Of a DNA stretch of 64,000 bases, positions 8,656-16,807 are shown piece by piece. How positions within the stretch are numbered: position 1 is the stretch's first letter; each line of letters starts with the position of its first letter. Both the position numbers and the translations under genes were made by a program. Origin of the DNA: Bacteroidota bacterium (GTDB taxonomy: Bacteria; Bacteroidota; Bacteroidia; Bacteroidales; UBA10428); assembly GCA_023442525.1 (NCBI GenBank), contig JAEZZA010000006.1:1-64000 (forward strand), read 5' to 3'. The notes below the pieces were generated by a model. That model ran no database searches. It was not told the origin of the DNA and saw nothing but the letters and a program-made list of their open reading frames with translations.

Positions 8656-10632
8656 TTAATCAATTCTGATCTCTCTGATCCGGATGGGTTCCAAAGGTAT
8701 AAATCCCGGTATTGTTTTTTTCAATTCAGCACTATCAAGCAGACTGGCGGCCGGACCTGTAAGAGTTACTGACGAAGAAACTCCTGTGGTATCGGTAGCG
8801 GGGATGAATTGCTTCCGTACCATCAGTTCTTTTACACGGCCAAAGTACACCGAAAAAAACGGCCTGGGGTTTCCATTCGATTCAAAAGTATACCTGAACC
8901 ATTTGGGCCTTGGAGCAATGCTGGCCATGAAAATACTTTCGTTGAGTGTAAGGTCAGCCGGCTTTTTACCGAAATAATATTCTGAGGCGTTTGTGACGCC
9001 GTAAATTCCCGGCCCCCACTCAATAATGTTCAGGTAAACTTCATACATCCGCTGCTTCGAAACCAGGTTCTGATTCTCAATAATCCACACTATGAGAGCT
9101 TCCTCAATTTTGCGGGCGACGGTTTTATTACGGGTAAGAAAAACGTTCTTTACGAGTTGCATCGAAATAGTGCTTCCGCCGCGTGCAAACCGTCGTTCTT
9201 TGATATTCGTTGCGATCGATTCTCTAAAAGCCCCGGGATTGAAACCCTTGTGAAAAAAGAAACTGCCGTCCTCTGAAGTCATTACGGCATAGCGCAGAAA
9301 CGGGGATATCGTTTCTAAAGGTGCGAAATCCGGATTCTCCGGTCCAACAACGAAGGATGCAATCAGGTTTCCCTTGTAATATACTTTATGATTGAAAGAA
9401 TGGTTAAGTAAACGATAGTCATCCGTCCCAAATGACTTTACCTTAAAATCGTCGCTCTTCAGTTTTACATCAAATATCAGGCTATCCGGCTGGTTGAGGT
9501 TGGCCGAAAAATTAACCCTGAAATCCAGATGCCCATCGGCACGGGTGCCTGTAAGGCTCGTAAACATTCCGGGCGGAAGCGAGGTGAAAAACTTATCGGC
9601 ATCCCATCTTTCCGGCAATATTTTAAATGTGATCAACGGATCACTTTCAACGCTTAATTTCAGAAATGGGTTAAAGCCGATCCGGTTCAGGGTGACCGTT
9701 GTTGAACTGTCGGCTTCAATATAACGCGGCCCAATGGTTACATGGTATTCCGAAGCAAAATTCCGGATGATGATATTTCCTGTTGAAAGTCGCTCACCAT
9801 TAATTTCTAAACCGGATATTCCGGTATTGCCCTTGATATGAACCAGATGACGGTTTCTCTGGCTCAGATCTATACTGAAGTTTATAGAATCAAAACCTGC
9901 CGAGAATCCATATTTATCTCTAAGTAAAGGAAAAGGTATTAATCCGGTATCCCGGCAGGTAATCTGCACCTGTATCACTGAATTCTGGCGGTCGAGAATA
10001 CCTTTCACAGGCATGATAGTTAATGGCGCCGATCCTTTTCCTGCCGAAAGTAAAAATCTGAAATCTCTTTTACCGAGCCGGACACCTTCCAGGCGGATTG
10101 CAGAGGTATCGGACAAATACAGGAAACTACACTGTACTCTTTTGATATTTACATGAGCAGGCACATGGTTAAAAAAGCGGCGGATATACTGATACGCGGT
10201 ACCGGCTAAATCGCTATTGGCGAAAGAAAGTGATCCTCCTGCCGAATCGGATCTGACTTCCGGGGTAACTGCTGAATCTGCCCGGGCAAGCCTGACATCA
10301 ATCGATTCACATTCCAATTTTCGGATGTTCACCTTTTTCAACAGAATAGGCAATACTTTCACCTTTACAAGCAAGGAATCAGCCCGGATGTTGTCATTGC
10401 CTGCTGTCGATTTAACATTAATGCTCCTGAAGAAAATCCCGTTTATTCCCTTGAATCGCGGGTTATCCCATTGTATTGAATAGCCATATCGTTCGACCCG
10501 CTTACTTGCTGAGGAAATAACCTTTCTGAGAATCATGCCCCTGGCAAGGAAGTAACCGGATATGATAAAAACCAGAAATAATAAAGGAATGAGAATCAAA
10601 GGGCGATGCAGGAAGTTCTTTAATTGATTCAT
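8656..10632 (-). CDS. AsmA-like/GT51 peptidoglycan glycosyltransferase fusion
   Basis: A 658-aa inner-membrane protein. Residues 11-32 form one membrane anchor. About residues 33-420 are a beta-rich region resembling AsmA/DUF748-type envelope proteins. The C-terminal part is a GT51 glycan polymerase with the expected motifs: SEDGSFFFHKGF (catalytic Glu), RGGSTISMQLVKN (second catalytic region), RKIEEALIVWIIE, and KQRMYEVYLNIIEWG with YGVTNASEYYFGK. No transpeptidase (penicillin-binding) domain follows, so it is a monofunctional glycosyltransferase that polymerises lipid II in the periplasm. A TAATTTTG box lies just upstream of the start. Confidence 0.82.
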   Translation of the reverse strand: MNQLKNFLHRPLILIPLLFLVFIISGYFLARGMILRKVISSASKRVERYGYSIQWDNPRFKGINGIFFRSINVKSTAGNDNIRADSLLVKVKVLPILLKKVNIRKLECESIDVRLARADSAVTPEVRSDSAGGSLSFANSDLAGTAYQYIRRFFNHVPAHVNIKRVQCSFLYLSDTSAIRLEGVRLGKRDFRFLLSAGKGSAPLTIMPVKGILDRQNSVIQVQITCRDTGLIPFPLLRDKYGFSAGFDSINFSIDLSQRNRHLVHIKGNTGISGLEINGERLSTGNIIIRNFASEYHVTIGPRYIEADSSTTVTLNRIGFNPFLKLSVESDPLITFKILPERWDADKFFTSLPPGMFTSLTGTRADGHLDFRVNFSANLNQPDSLIFDVKLKSDDFKVKSFGTDDYRLLNHSFNHKVYYKGNLIASFVVGPENPDFAPLETISPFLRYAVMTSEDGSFFFHKGFNPGAFRESIATNIKERRFARGGSTISMQLVKNVFLTRNKTVARKIEEALIVWIIENQNLVSKQRMYEVYLNIIEWGPGIYGVTNASEYYFGKKPADLTLNESIFMASIAPRPKWFRYTFESNGNPRPFFSVYFGRVKELMVRKQFIPATDTTGVSSSVTLTGPAASLLDSAELKKTIPGFIPLEPIRIREIRID

Positions 10633-10650
10633 CCGGGATTTTTAAGTATG

Positions 10651-10658
10651 CAAAATTA
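10651..10658 (-). promoter_or_regulatory. -7 box of the GT51 gene
   Basis: Minus-strand TAATTTTG matches the Bacteroidetes -7 consensus TAnnTTTG and is 19 bp upstream of the GT51 start codon. No good -33 box was seen. Confidence 0.45.
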
Positions 10659-10709
10659 ATAATTAATCGTGATACTAATTTCTCAGCTATCTGCCGGTTT
10701 CAATAAGTG

Positions 10710-10717
10710 TAACTTTG
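10710..10717 (+). promoter_or_regulatory. -7 box of the YD-repeat-like protein gene
   Basis: TAACTTTG matches TAnnTTTG exactly, 39 bp before the ATG at 10757. It forms a divergent promoter pair with the GT51 gene in a 124-bp spacer. Confidence 0.5.
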
Positions 10718-10756
10718 AACGAAGTGATGCGTAAACAATTTCAGTTTAATTAGACA

Positions 10757-11710
10757 ATGAGAGTACTTCTTATTTCAATATATTTAACATTAGTTCTGCC
10801 TGTATTTGCGCAAAACTCCGATGAAAACAGGAGTAAAAAAGCCATTGCCGCGAACCGGGTAAAAACGCAGACAAGCTGGGATTATAAGTATAACGGTGAA
10901 ACGCTTCAAACCAAAGGCGTAAAAACATCCATCACAACATTTTCAACATCCGGCGAAGTAATTCAGACTAACGCGCTGAATCCCGCGGGCGCCACTACCC
11001 ACACCGAAAAATATGCCTTTGATTCAAAAGGCAATAAAACAGAGTATTCACGTGTGTCGGGCGACGGAAGCTATGAGAAAAAATACGTTTATAACGATAA
11101 GGATCTTCTTGTTGAAGAAAGCGGATTTGACGGAGTTGAGAATTTCAAAAATCAATATTCATATAATGGCGCCGGTGAAATGACCGAAATTCGGTATTAC
11201 AAAGGGCCGGTATTGGTTGAGAAAAGAGTATTTGTAAAGGACGGTGTAACCACAACGGTAAATGTGTATAATCGTGCCGGTACTTTGAATTCAAAACTGG
11301 TGCTGATTTACGATACGCGCGGAAACCTGTTAGAAGAGTCGATATATGGAGTCAGTCCCGATCCGCTAGAGAAGAAAACCTACAATTACGATGAGAAAAA
11401 AAAGTTGAAAGAGGAATCCAGGTTCAAACTGAATAAGATTACGGTTCGCAATACATACGATTATAATACAAAAGGTGATCTTGAACAGATCACTGAAGAA
11501 TCGCCCAGTGAAAAGAAATTTGTAAAGAAGACTATTACTTACAATTCGAACGGATATATTTCTGAAATTAAATGGCGGAGAAGAAGCAGCGAAGAATTTA
11601 ACAGCATTACTTACCAATACGATAACCGGGGTTTATGCACATCTGCCGAAACCTGGTATCCGTCAACCAAATACAGAGTACTTTCAAAGTACGAATATGA
11701 ATATTATTGA
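10757..11710 (+). CDS. Secreted YD-repeat-like protein of unknown function
   Basis: A 317-aa protein with a signal peptide (MRVLLISIYLTLVLPVFAQ, probable cleavage after FAQ) and then tandem units of about 20-25 residues of the form Y-x-YD-x-KGxLxExxxY: for example YNDKDLLVEESGFD, YNGAGEMTEIRYY, YDTRGNLLEESIY, YDEKKKLKEESRF, YNTKGDLEQITEE, YDNRGLCTSAETWY. This is the strand pattern of RHS/YD-repeat and related beta-strand proteins, so an extended beta structure on the cell surface or in the periplasm is likely. No catalytic motif or toxin tip is present. Confidence 0.65.
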   Translation: MRVLLISIYLTLVLPVFAQNSDENRSKKAIAANRVKTQTSWDYKYNGETLQTKGVKTSITTFSTSGEVIQTNALNPAGATTHTEKYAFDSKGNKTEYSRVSGDGSYEKKYVYNDKDLLVEESGFDGVENFKNQYSYNGAGEMTEIRYYKGPVLVEKRVFVKDGVTTTVNVYNRAGTLNSKLVLIYDTRGNLLEESIYGVSPDPLEKKTYNYDEKKKLKEESRFKLNKITVRNTYDYNTKGDLEQITEESPSEKKFVKKTITYNSNGYISEIKWRRRSSEEFNSITYQYDNRGLCTSAETWYPSTKYRVLSKYEYEYY

Positions 11711-11723
11711 TGGCAACAATAAT

Positions 11724-11731
11724 TATCTTTG
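11724..11731 (+). promoter_or_regulatory. -7 box of the YciO/Sua5 gene
   Basis: TATCTTTG is a strong match to TAnnTTTG. Transcription from it would begin near 11737-11740, which is past the ATG at 11729 but before the ATG at 11750, and so argues for the second start codon. Confidence 0.6.
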
Positions 11732-11749
11732 CCATCCAATAATAGCGGC

Positions 11750-12364
11750 ATGCTCCTCAAGATACATCCTGTTACGCCGGGTCAAAGGCAAGTTCAAAAA
11801 GCTATTGAGTTGTTGCACAACGACGGGGTTCTTATTTTCCCTACGGATACGGTATATGGCCTCGGCTGCAACATTTATAGCAATAAAGCCGTTGAGCATG
11901 TTGCACGCATCAAGGGAATTCATATTGAGAAGGCTAATTTTTCATTTATATGTTACAGTTTAAGCCAGCTTACCGACTACGCCAAGCATGTAAATAATGC
12001 CACATTCAAATTGATGAAGCAGTGCCTGCCGGGCCCTTTCACATTTATTCTGGAAGCTAGCAGTAATGTACCTCGGGTATTCAGGTCACGTAAAAAAACC
12101 ATTGGTATACGCATTCCCGATAACAATATTATTCTTGAACTGGCAAAAGAGCTGGGAAATGCACTGCTTACAACCTCTATACATGATAAAGATGAACTCC
12201 TTGATTACACTACCGATCCTGAATTAATCCATGATGATTATCAAAATCTGGTTGATGCCGTAATCGACGGCGGATACGGTAATAATGTACCATCAACGGT
12301 CATCGACTGCACCGGACCATTACCAGTGATTGTTCGCCAGGGAATAGGTCATGTGGAGGTATAA
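11750..12364 (+). CDS. YciO/Sua5/YrdC-family threonylcarbamoyl-AMP synthase-like protein
   Basis: A 204-aa (from this start) YrdC-fold protein. Family members make threonylcarbamoyl-AMP for the t6A37 tRNA modification or, in the YciO subgroup, a related reaction. Motifs seen: GVLIFPTDTVYGLGC, the basic RIKG (KRxxxx-like) stretch, PGPFTFILEAS, KKTIGIRIPDN and VPSTVIDCTG. An ATG seven codons upstream (11729) gives a longer form, but the start at 11750 (MLLKIHPV) fits YciO-type proteins and the promoter position. The 3' end overlaps the convergent comEC gene by 16 bp. Confidence 0.85.
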   Translation: MLLKIHPVTPGQRQVQKAIELLHNDGVLIFPTDTVYGLGCNIYSNKAVEHVARIKGIHIEKANFSFICYSLSQLTDYAKHVNNATFKLMKQCLPGPFTFILEASSNVPRVFRSRKKTIGIRIPDNNIILELAKELGNALLTTSIHDKDELLDYTTDPELIHDDYQNLVDAVIDGGYGNNVPSTVIDCTGPLPVIVRQGIGHVEV

Positions 12365-14412
12365 ATCCATGCACCATCACGCCTGATACTGTGACAGGGT
12401 ATGTTATGATGACGACAAAATTCTATCCATTTCTTTTCAAAAAATATTTTAACCGACGTATCAAGAATCACCTCACGCGGCTTTTGATTTGAAAAATATT
12501 GAACCGAAGGCTTAACGCTGCCCCGGATAATTATCACATCGGCATGATGAATCTGATGATGATTATCTTCGACAGCGACGATCAGAAACGACTTCCCTGC
12601 AAAATCAAAGCCCAGATTGCATGTATCGGTTAATTTAACTGCATAATGTGATTTAATACCGTGCCTGACCCAGAAGTTGCCAAATGAATATTTTAATTGA
12701 GGATTATCAGGTGATGTTTCCGATAATATCAGTGAGTTTCGTTTTTCTATCAGATTAATGAATGTAGAATTTCTAAGCTGTCCGATTAACATTACCTGTT
12801 GCTGATTAACACGTAATAACCATAATATTCCCGGGATCTGAATGAGTAATGGCAGAACCAGGCAAATGATCAGTAACACTCTTTTTCGGAAATAAACATA
12901 GGTACCGGCTGCAACCAAAAGTAACATTAATAATATAAGCTGAAAGTTACCCAGGTGTAAATCACTGATAACCGAACCGGGAAGAATTTCAATAACTGAA
13001 ATACTTTTATAGAGTAAGGCTACCATTGCTTCAAGGATTTTTCCCATGATCATCATAACAGGCCTGATGAACGAAAACATAAGAAACAGCATGGCTGTGG
13101 AAATGATTATGGAAACAAGAGGCACTACATAAAGATTGGTTATCCAGAAGTAAACCGGAAACTGATGAAAATATGCAATTGTAAGTGGCATTGTTGCCAG
13201 TTGTGCGGCCAGTGATACCGTAAATAACTGCCATATCATTGATAAAATTCTGCTACCAGTGTGAACGAGATTTTCAAGAGGTGACTGAAACACAATAATT
13301 CCAAAAACCGCAGCAAATGATAACTGAAAACCGACATCATATATGATCGATGGTTGAAGGGCTAGCAGAACAAATGCTGAAGCATATAAAATATTCGTAC
13401 TGCTCAGATTTCTTCGCAACTCCTTACCTGTTAAGACTAACGAGACCATCAACGTCGCTCTGGTAACGGAAGGTGAGAAACCTGTTACGAATGCAAAAAA
13501 CCAGATAAACACTATGATCAGGACTAACCTGAAATAATTTCCATTTTTTACACGGTTGGTAAAAAACAGCAGGAAGTTCAATGCATAAGCTATAACCGCA
13601 ACATTGAACCCGGATAATGCCATAACGTGCATTACACCGGCCTTTGAAAATACCTGTTTGGTATGTGCATCGAGGTCGTTTTTGTATCCCAGTGTTATGG
13701 CCGACAGTATGCCGAACAATTTCGGATTCATGCCTGTAGAATGGTATTTCAGAATTAGTGCCTGCTGTAACTGAAATGAGAGTCTTCCGGGAGAGAAATG
13801 TTTTTCACTGCTTAAATGCCAGGAGCCGGATTTAATGTAGGCCTGATTTATAATTCTTTTGGATGCCAGATATTTCCGATAGTCGAATTCTCCGGGATTA
13901 CCAGGGCCCGGTATTTCATTTAGACGAAGGGCTGCCACCATGTAGTCTCCCGGAACAAGGTACTTTGAGCTGGAATCTTTTTCGAAATAAACCAGAATCT
14001 TTTGTTGTTTGCTAAATTCAGGTTGCGCACTGTACACCTTAACAATTTTCGCCATTCCTCTGAATGTCCGGGGTGTTTCTGTTACCTGTTCCTGAATCCT
14101 CATTAGAACAGTCCCCTGGAATCCGCTTGTAGCATGGATCTTTTCAATATGCTGATTATGTATAATTGAATTTAACAGTCCAGTTGCCAATATCAGTAGA
14201 GCAGATGCGATTCCGGAAATTTTATCGGTATGATAACGCGGACGAAGTGAGGTAATGAGCAATACAGCGACAAGGAAAACGGCTGGTATTATTAATAAAC
14301 AGATCCATATTACAGGATTCACCGGAAGTCTAAATCCTGCAACAATACCTGAAAGATAAAAAAACAGGAGTTTAGCGAAAGGGTTTACACGTAATGCAGA
14401 CCGGATTTGCAT
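12349..14412 (-). CDS. comEC: ComEC/Rec2-family membrane protein
   Basis: A 687-aa polytopic membrane protein of the ComEC/Rec2 family, the channel for DNA entry in naturally competent bacteria. It has an N-terminal pair of helices, a DUF4131-type region (residues about 60-190, with GPGNPGEFDYRKYLASK) and a Competence domain of about eight helices with the conserved HVMALSGFNVAVIAYALN and FSPSVTRATLMVSL stretches. The C-terminal 180 residues lack the HxHxDH metal motif of full ComEC metallo-hydrolases. This short form is frequent in Bacteroidetes, and competence is not proven by its presence. Convergent with the YciO gene (16-bp overlap). Confidence 0.87.
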   Translation of the reverse strand: MQIRSALRVNPFAKLLFFYLSGIVAGFRLPVNPVIWICLLIIPAVFLVAVLLITSLRPRYHTDKISGIASALLILATGLLNSIIHNQHIEKIHATSGFQGTVLMRIQEQVTETPRTFRGMAKIVKVYSAQPEFSKQQKILVYFEKDSSSKYLVPGDYMVAALRLNEIPGPGNPGEFDYRKYLASKRIINQAYIKSGSWHLSSEKHFSPGRLSFQLQQALILKYHSTGMNPKLFGILSAITLGYKNDLDAHTKQVFSKAGVMHVMALSGFNVAVIAYALNFLLFFTNRVKNGNYFRLVLIIVFIWFFAFVTGFSPSVTRATLMVSLVLTGKELRRNLSSTNILYASAFVLLALQPSIIYDVGFQLSFAAVFGIIVFQSPLENLVHTGSRILSMIWQLFTVSLAAQLATMPLTIAYFHQFPVYFWITNLYVVPLVSIIISTAMLFLMFSFIRPVMMIMGKILEAMVALLYKSISVIEILPGSVISDLHLGNFQLILLMLLLVAAGTYVYFRKRVLLIICLVLPLLIQIPGILWLLRVNQQQVMLIGQLRNSTFINLIEKRNSLILSETSPDNPQLKYSFGNFWVRHGIKSHYAVKLTDTCNLGFDFAGKSFLIVAVEDNHHQIHHADVIIIRGSVKPSVQYFSNQKPREVILDTSVKIFFEKKWIEFCRHHNIPCHSIRRDGAWIYTST

Positions 14413-14511
14413 ACATATAACTTTGGGCTACTGAAAGTTAATTCATTTTTAATTACGTGCAAAACATCCTGATAATTCAATTAAAAATGTGGCAGAAATG
14501 GAGATAATTCC

Positions 14512-14519
14512 TAAATTTG
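14512..14519 (+). promoter_or_regulatory. -7 box of the DHOD-like gene
   Basis: TAAATTTG matches TAnnTTTG, 48 bp before the ATG at 14568. Confidence 0.5.
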
Positions 14520-14567
14520 TTAATGCGCAAAAGATAGCGTTTACACTAATAATTAAACATCTGAAGA

Positions 14568-15581
14568 ATGGCTGATTTAAGAACGAAGTATCTCGGGATT
14601 GAATTAAAAAATCCTGTAATTGTAGGAGCAAGTAACCTGGTTACCAAACTTGACAATGTAAAAAGAGCTGAACAGGCAGGCGCCGCCGCCATTGTTTACA
14701 AATCGTTATTTGAAGAGCAGATTCAGCTTGAATCAGCTCAAATGGACGACGCCCTTGATGAATATAACGAAAGACATGCGGAAAGTGTTAAGCTTTTCCC
14801 TACAATTGAACATGCCGGACCTGAGGAACATCTGGTCAATCTCCGGAAGGTTAAAGAGAGTGTTCAGATACCGGTTATTGCCAGCTTGAATGCAATATAT
14901 AAAGAATCATGGATTGAATACGCCAGGCTTCTCGAGCAGACCGGAGCAGATGCGCTTGAATTGAATTTCTTTTATGTTCCGAAGGATCTGGAAACCGACG
15001 GCCGGGATATTACCCTTCAGCAACTTGATATTTTAAAGAGTATCCGTTCAACAGTTAAATTGCCGGTTAGCGTAAAACTCAGTCCATTTTATGCCAATCC
15101 GCTCAATATAATTTATCAGATGGACAAACTCGGCGTAAACGGATTTGTATTGTTTAACCGTATGTTTCAGCCGGATATTGATGTGGAAAAGGAAGAGCAT
15201 TTCTCGCCGTTCAACCTCAGCAATCCTGAAGATCACAAGTTAAGCTTACGGTTCGCAGGCCTTATTTACGGAACTGTAAACGGTTCGATTTGCGCCAATA
15301 CCGGAATTTACACCGGTGCCGACGTGGTTAAAATGATACTGGCAGGTGCTGATTGCGTGCAGGTTGTAAGCACTGTATACAAGAATAAGGTTGAGTATAT
15401 TTCAACAATAATCAGCGACCTGGAAAAGTGGATGACATCAAGGAATTATAATTCACTTAGTGATTTCAGGGGGAAACTTTCGAATAAGAAGATCAATGAT
15501 CCCTTTGTTTACAAACGTGCACAGTATATCGACTTACTGTTGAAATCGGATCAGATTTTCCGGAAATATCCCGCAGTTTAA
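14568..15581 (+). CDS. Dihydroorotate dehydrogenase-like flavoprotein
   Basis: A 337-aa TIM-barrel protein related to class 1 dihydroorotate dehydrogenase/PreA. It begins with TKYLGIELKNPVIVGAS, the FMN-binding start of the family, and has a canonical late barrel region (GANTGIYTGADVVKMILAGA-like, seen as CANTGIYTGADVVKMILAGA) and VQVVSTVYKN. The usual PyrD active-site loop with its catalytic Cys/Ser is not clear, so assignment to pyrimidine synthesis is unsafe. Members of this group are often found close to pyruvate:ferredoxin oxidoreductase genes; here nifJ is 1.2 kb downstream on the other strand. Confidence 0.75.
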   Translation: MADLRTKYLGIELKNPVIVGASNLVTKLDNVKRAEQAGAAAIVYKSLFEEQIQLESAQMDDALDEYNERHAESVKLFPTIEHAGPEEHLVNLRKVKESVQIPVIASLNAIYKESWIEYARLLEQTGADALELNFFYVPKDLETDGRDITLQQLDILKSIRSTVKLPVSVKLSPFYANPLNIIYQMDKLGVNGFVLFNRMFQPDIDVEKEEHFSPFNLSNPEDHKLSLRFAGLIYGTVNGSICANTGIYTGADVVKMILAGADCVQVVSTVYKNKVEYISTIISDLEKWMTSRNYNSLSDFRGKLSNKKINDPFVYKRAQYIDLLLKSDQIFRKYPAV

Positions 15582-15602
15582 GCTGCTACTCGTGTTTTGT
15601 TC

Positions 15603-15654
15603 ACTTATCCCCCTCCGGTAAGGCTCTGATGAGACTTCCACGAGGGGGATAAGT
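15603..15654. terminator. Bidirectional terminator between DHOD-like gene and def
   Basis: Perfect 13-bp inverted repeat ACTTATCCCCCTC (15603-15615) / GAGGGGGATAAGT (15642-15654) with a 26-nt loop, then CTTTTA. It lies between two convergent genes and can serve both. Confidence 0.75.
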
Positions 15655-15677
15655 CTTTTATAAGAGTCGATGGTGGA

Positions 15678-16238
15678 CTATTTCAATACTTTTATTTTGT
15701 ACGAAAGGTTATCCACTTTCAGTTTGGAGATGTCGTTGAGTTTGCTTTTGATGAGTTTACGGCGCAGAGGATTAATCCGATCTATAAACAATATTCCGTC
15801 GAGGTGATCGTATTCGTGCTGTATAACCCTTGCTTTTAGTCCGTCATATATTTCGTCATGTTCATTCCAGTCTTCATCCATATAAGTAATACGTAAACGG
15901 TTTTTCCTGTCGACATCTTCACGGATTTTTGGAATGCTCAGGCAGCCTTCGTTCATCACGACAGATTCTTCGCCCAGCAGTTCGAGCTTTGGATTTATGA
16001 AACATTTTTTGAAATCGCTTAATGAAGGATCTTCATCAGCAAGCGAAGTGGCATCCACTACAAATATCCTGACTGATTTACCTATTTGGGGAGCTGCCAG
16101 TCCCATTCCGTCCGATTTATACATTGTGTCGAACATATCCGAAACGAGTGTTTTGATATTTGGGTATTCTTCAGGAGTTATTTCTTTTGCCACTTTACGA
16201 AGAATCGGAGAACCATATACAACTATCGGGTAGATCAT
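15678..16238 (-). CDS. def: Peptide deformylase
   Basis: A 186-aa metallo-hydrolase that removes the formyl group from the N-terminal methionine of new proteins. All three motifs are present: GMGLAAPQIG (44-53), EGCLS (97-101, Cys metal ligand) and HEYDH (141-145, two His ligands and catalytic Glu). Length is typical for Bacteroidetes. It is 32 bp after yqgF on the same strand, and is expected to be co-transcribed with it from the yqgF promoter and ended by the hairpin at 15603-15654. Confidence 0.97.
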   Translation of the reverse strand: MIYPIVVYGSPILRKVAKEITPEEYPNIKTLVSDMFDTMYKSDGMGLAAPQIGKSVRIFVVDATSLADEDPSLSDFKKCFINPKLELLGEESVVMNEGCLSIPKIREDVDRKNRLRITYMDEDWNEHDEIYDGLKARVIQHEYDHLDGILFIDRINPLRRKLIKSKLNDISKLKVDNLSYKIKVLK

Positions 16239-16270
16239 GATTGTTTGATGTTTGAGGTTTGAGATCTGGG

Positions 16271-16693
16271 TTATCTGTTAAATGAACGTTGCTCGAGAAA
16301 GGATTGCAGAATGATGGTAGCGCTAATTGAATCAACCAGTGCCTTATTCTGACGGTCTTTTTTCTTTACTCCTCCTGCAATCATGGTTTGAAAAGCAATT
16401 TTCGAAGTAAATCGTTCATCAACCAGAATAACATCTTTGCCAGGGAAAGTTTTCTTAAGTTTGGTTATAAACGGGTTAATATATCTGATAGCTTCGGAAG
16501 GCTGGTTATTCATCTGTACCGGATATCCGATAACAAAAGCTTCTATGTCTTCCTTTAGGGAATAGTTAATCAGGAAATCCAAAACCTCTGACGATGCCAC
16601 AGTTGTAATGCTGTTGGCAATTATCTGCATCGGGTCGGTTGCAGCGATCCCGGTGCGTTTGCGCCCATAGTCCAGTCCGATTATTCTTCCCAA
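16271..16693 (-). CDS. yqgF: RuvX/YqgF family pre-16S rRNA nuclease
   Basis: A 140-aa RNase H-fold protein, involved in maturation of the 5' end of 16S rRNA and formerly called a putative Holliday junction resolvase. It has the first catalytic acid in IIGLDYGRKRTGIA, the IGYPVQMNN motif, VDERFTSK and the C-terminal KALVDSISATIILQSFL with the last acid. Length is normal. It is upstream of def in the same direction, and a promoter (TAACTTTG) sits 10 bp upstream of its start. Confidence 0.93.
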   Translation of the reverse strand: MGRIIGLDYGRKRTGIAATDPMQIIANSITTVASSEVLDFLINYSLKEDIEAFVIGYPVQMNNQPSEAIRYINPFITKLKKTFPGKDVILVDERFTSKIAFQTMIAGGVKKKDRQNKALVDSISATIILQSFLEQRSFNR

Positions 16694-16702
16694 TTTTTGC
16701 TA

Positions 16703-16733
16703 CAAAGTTATAAAAAACCTTTGTCCGGTACAA
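16703..16733 (-). promoter_or_regulatory. Promoter of yqgF-def
   Basis: Minus-strand TAACTTTG at 16703-16710 fits TAnnTTTG and a TTG at 16731-16733 sits 20 bp further upstream as a -33 half. The start codon is only 10 bp after the -7 box, so the leader would be very short. Confidence 0.55.
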
Positions 16734-16750
16734 CCGGCAGATACAGTCAT

Positions 16751-16780
16751 AAAAAAAGCTGTCTGAAGTCAGACAGCCTT
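16751..16780 (-). terminator. Intrinsic terminator of nifJ
   Basis: On the minus strand a stem GGCTGTCTGA / TCAGACAGCT-type (16757-16778) with a 2-4 nt loop is followed by seven T residues (16751-16757). It lies 28 bp past the nifJ stop. Confidence 0.87.
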
Positions 16781-16807
16781 TTATTTAAGATTATAAAGGA
16801 GAACAGC

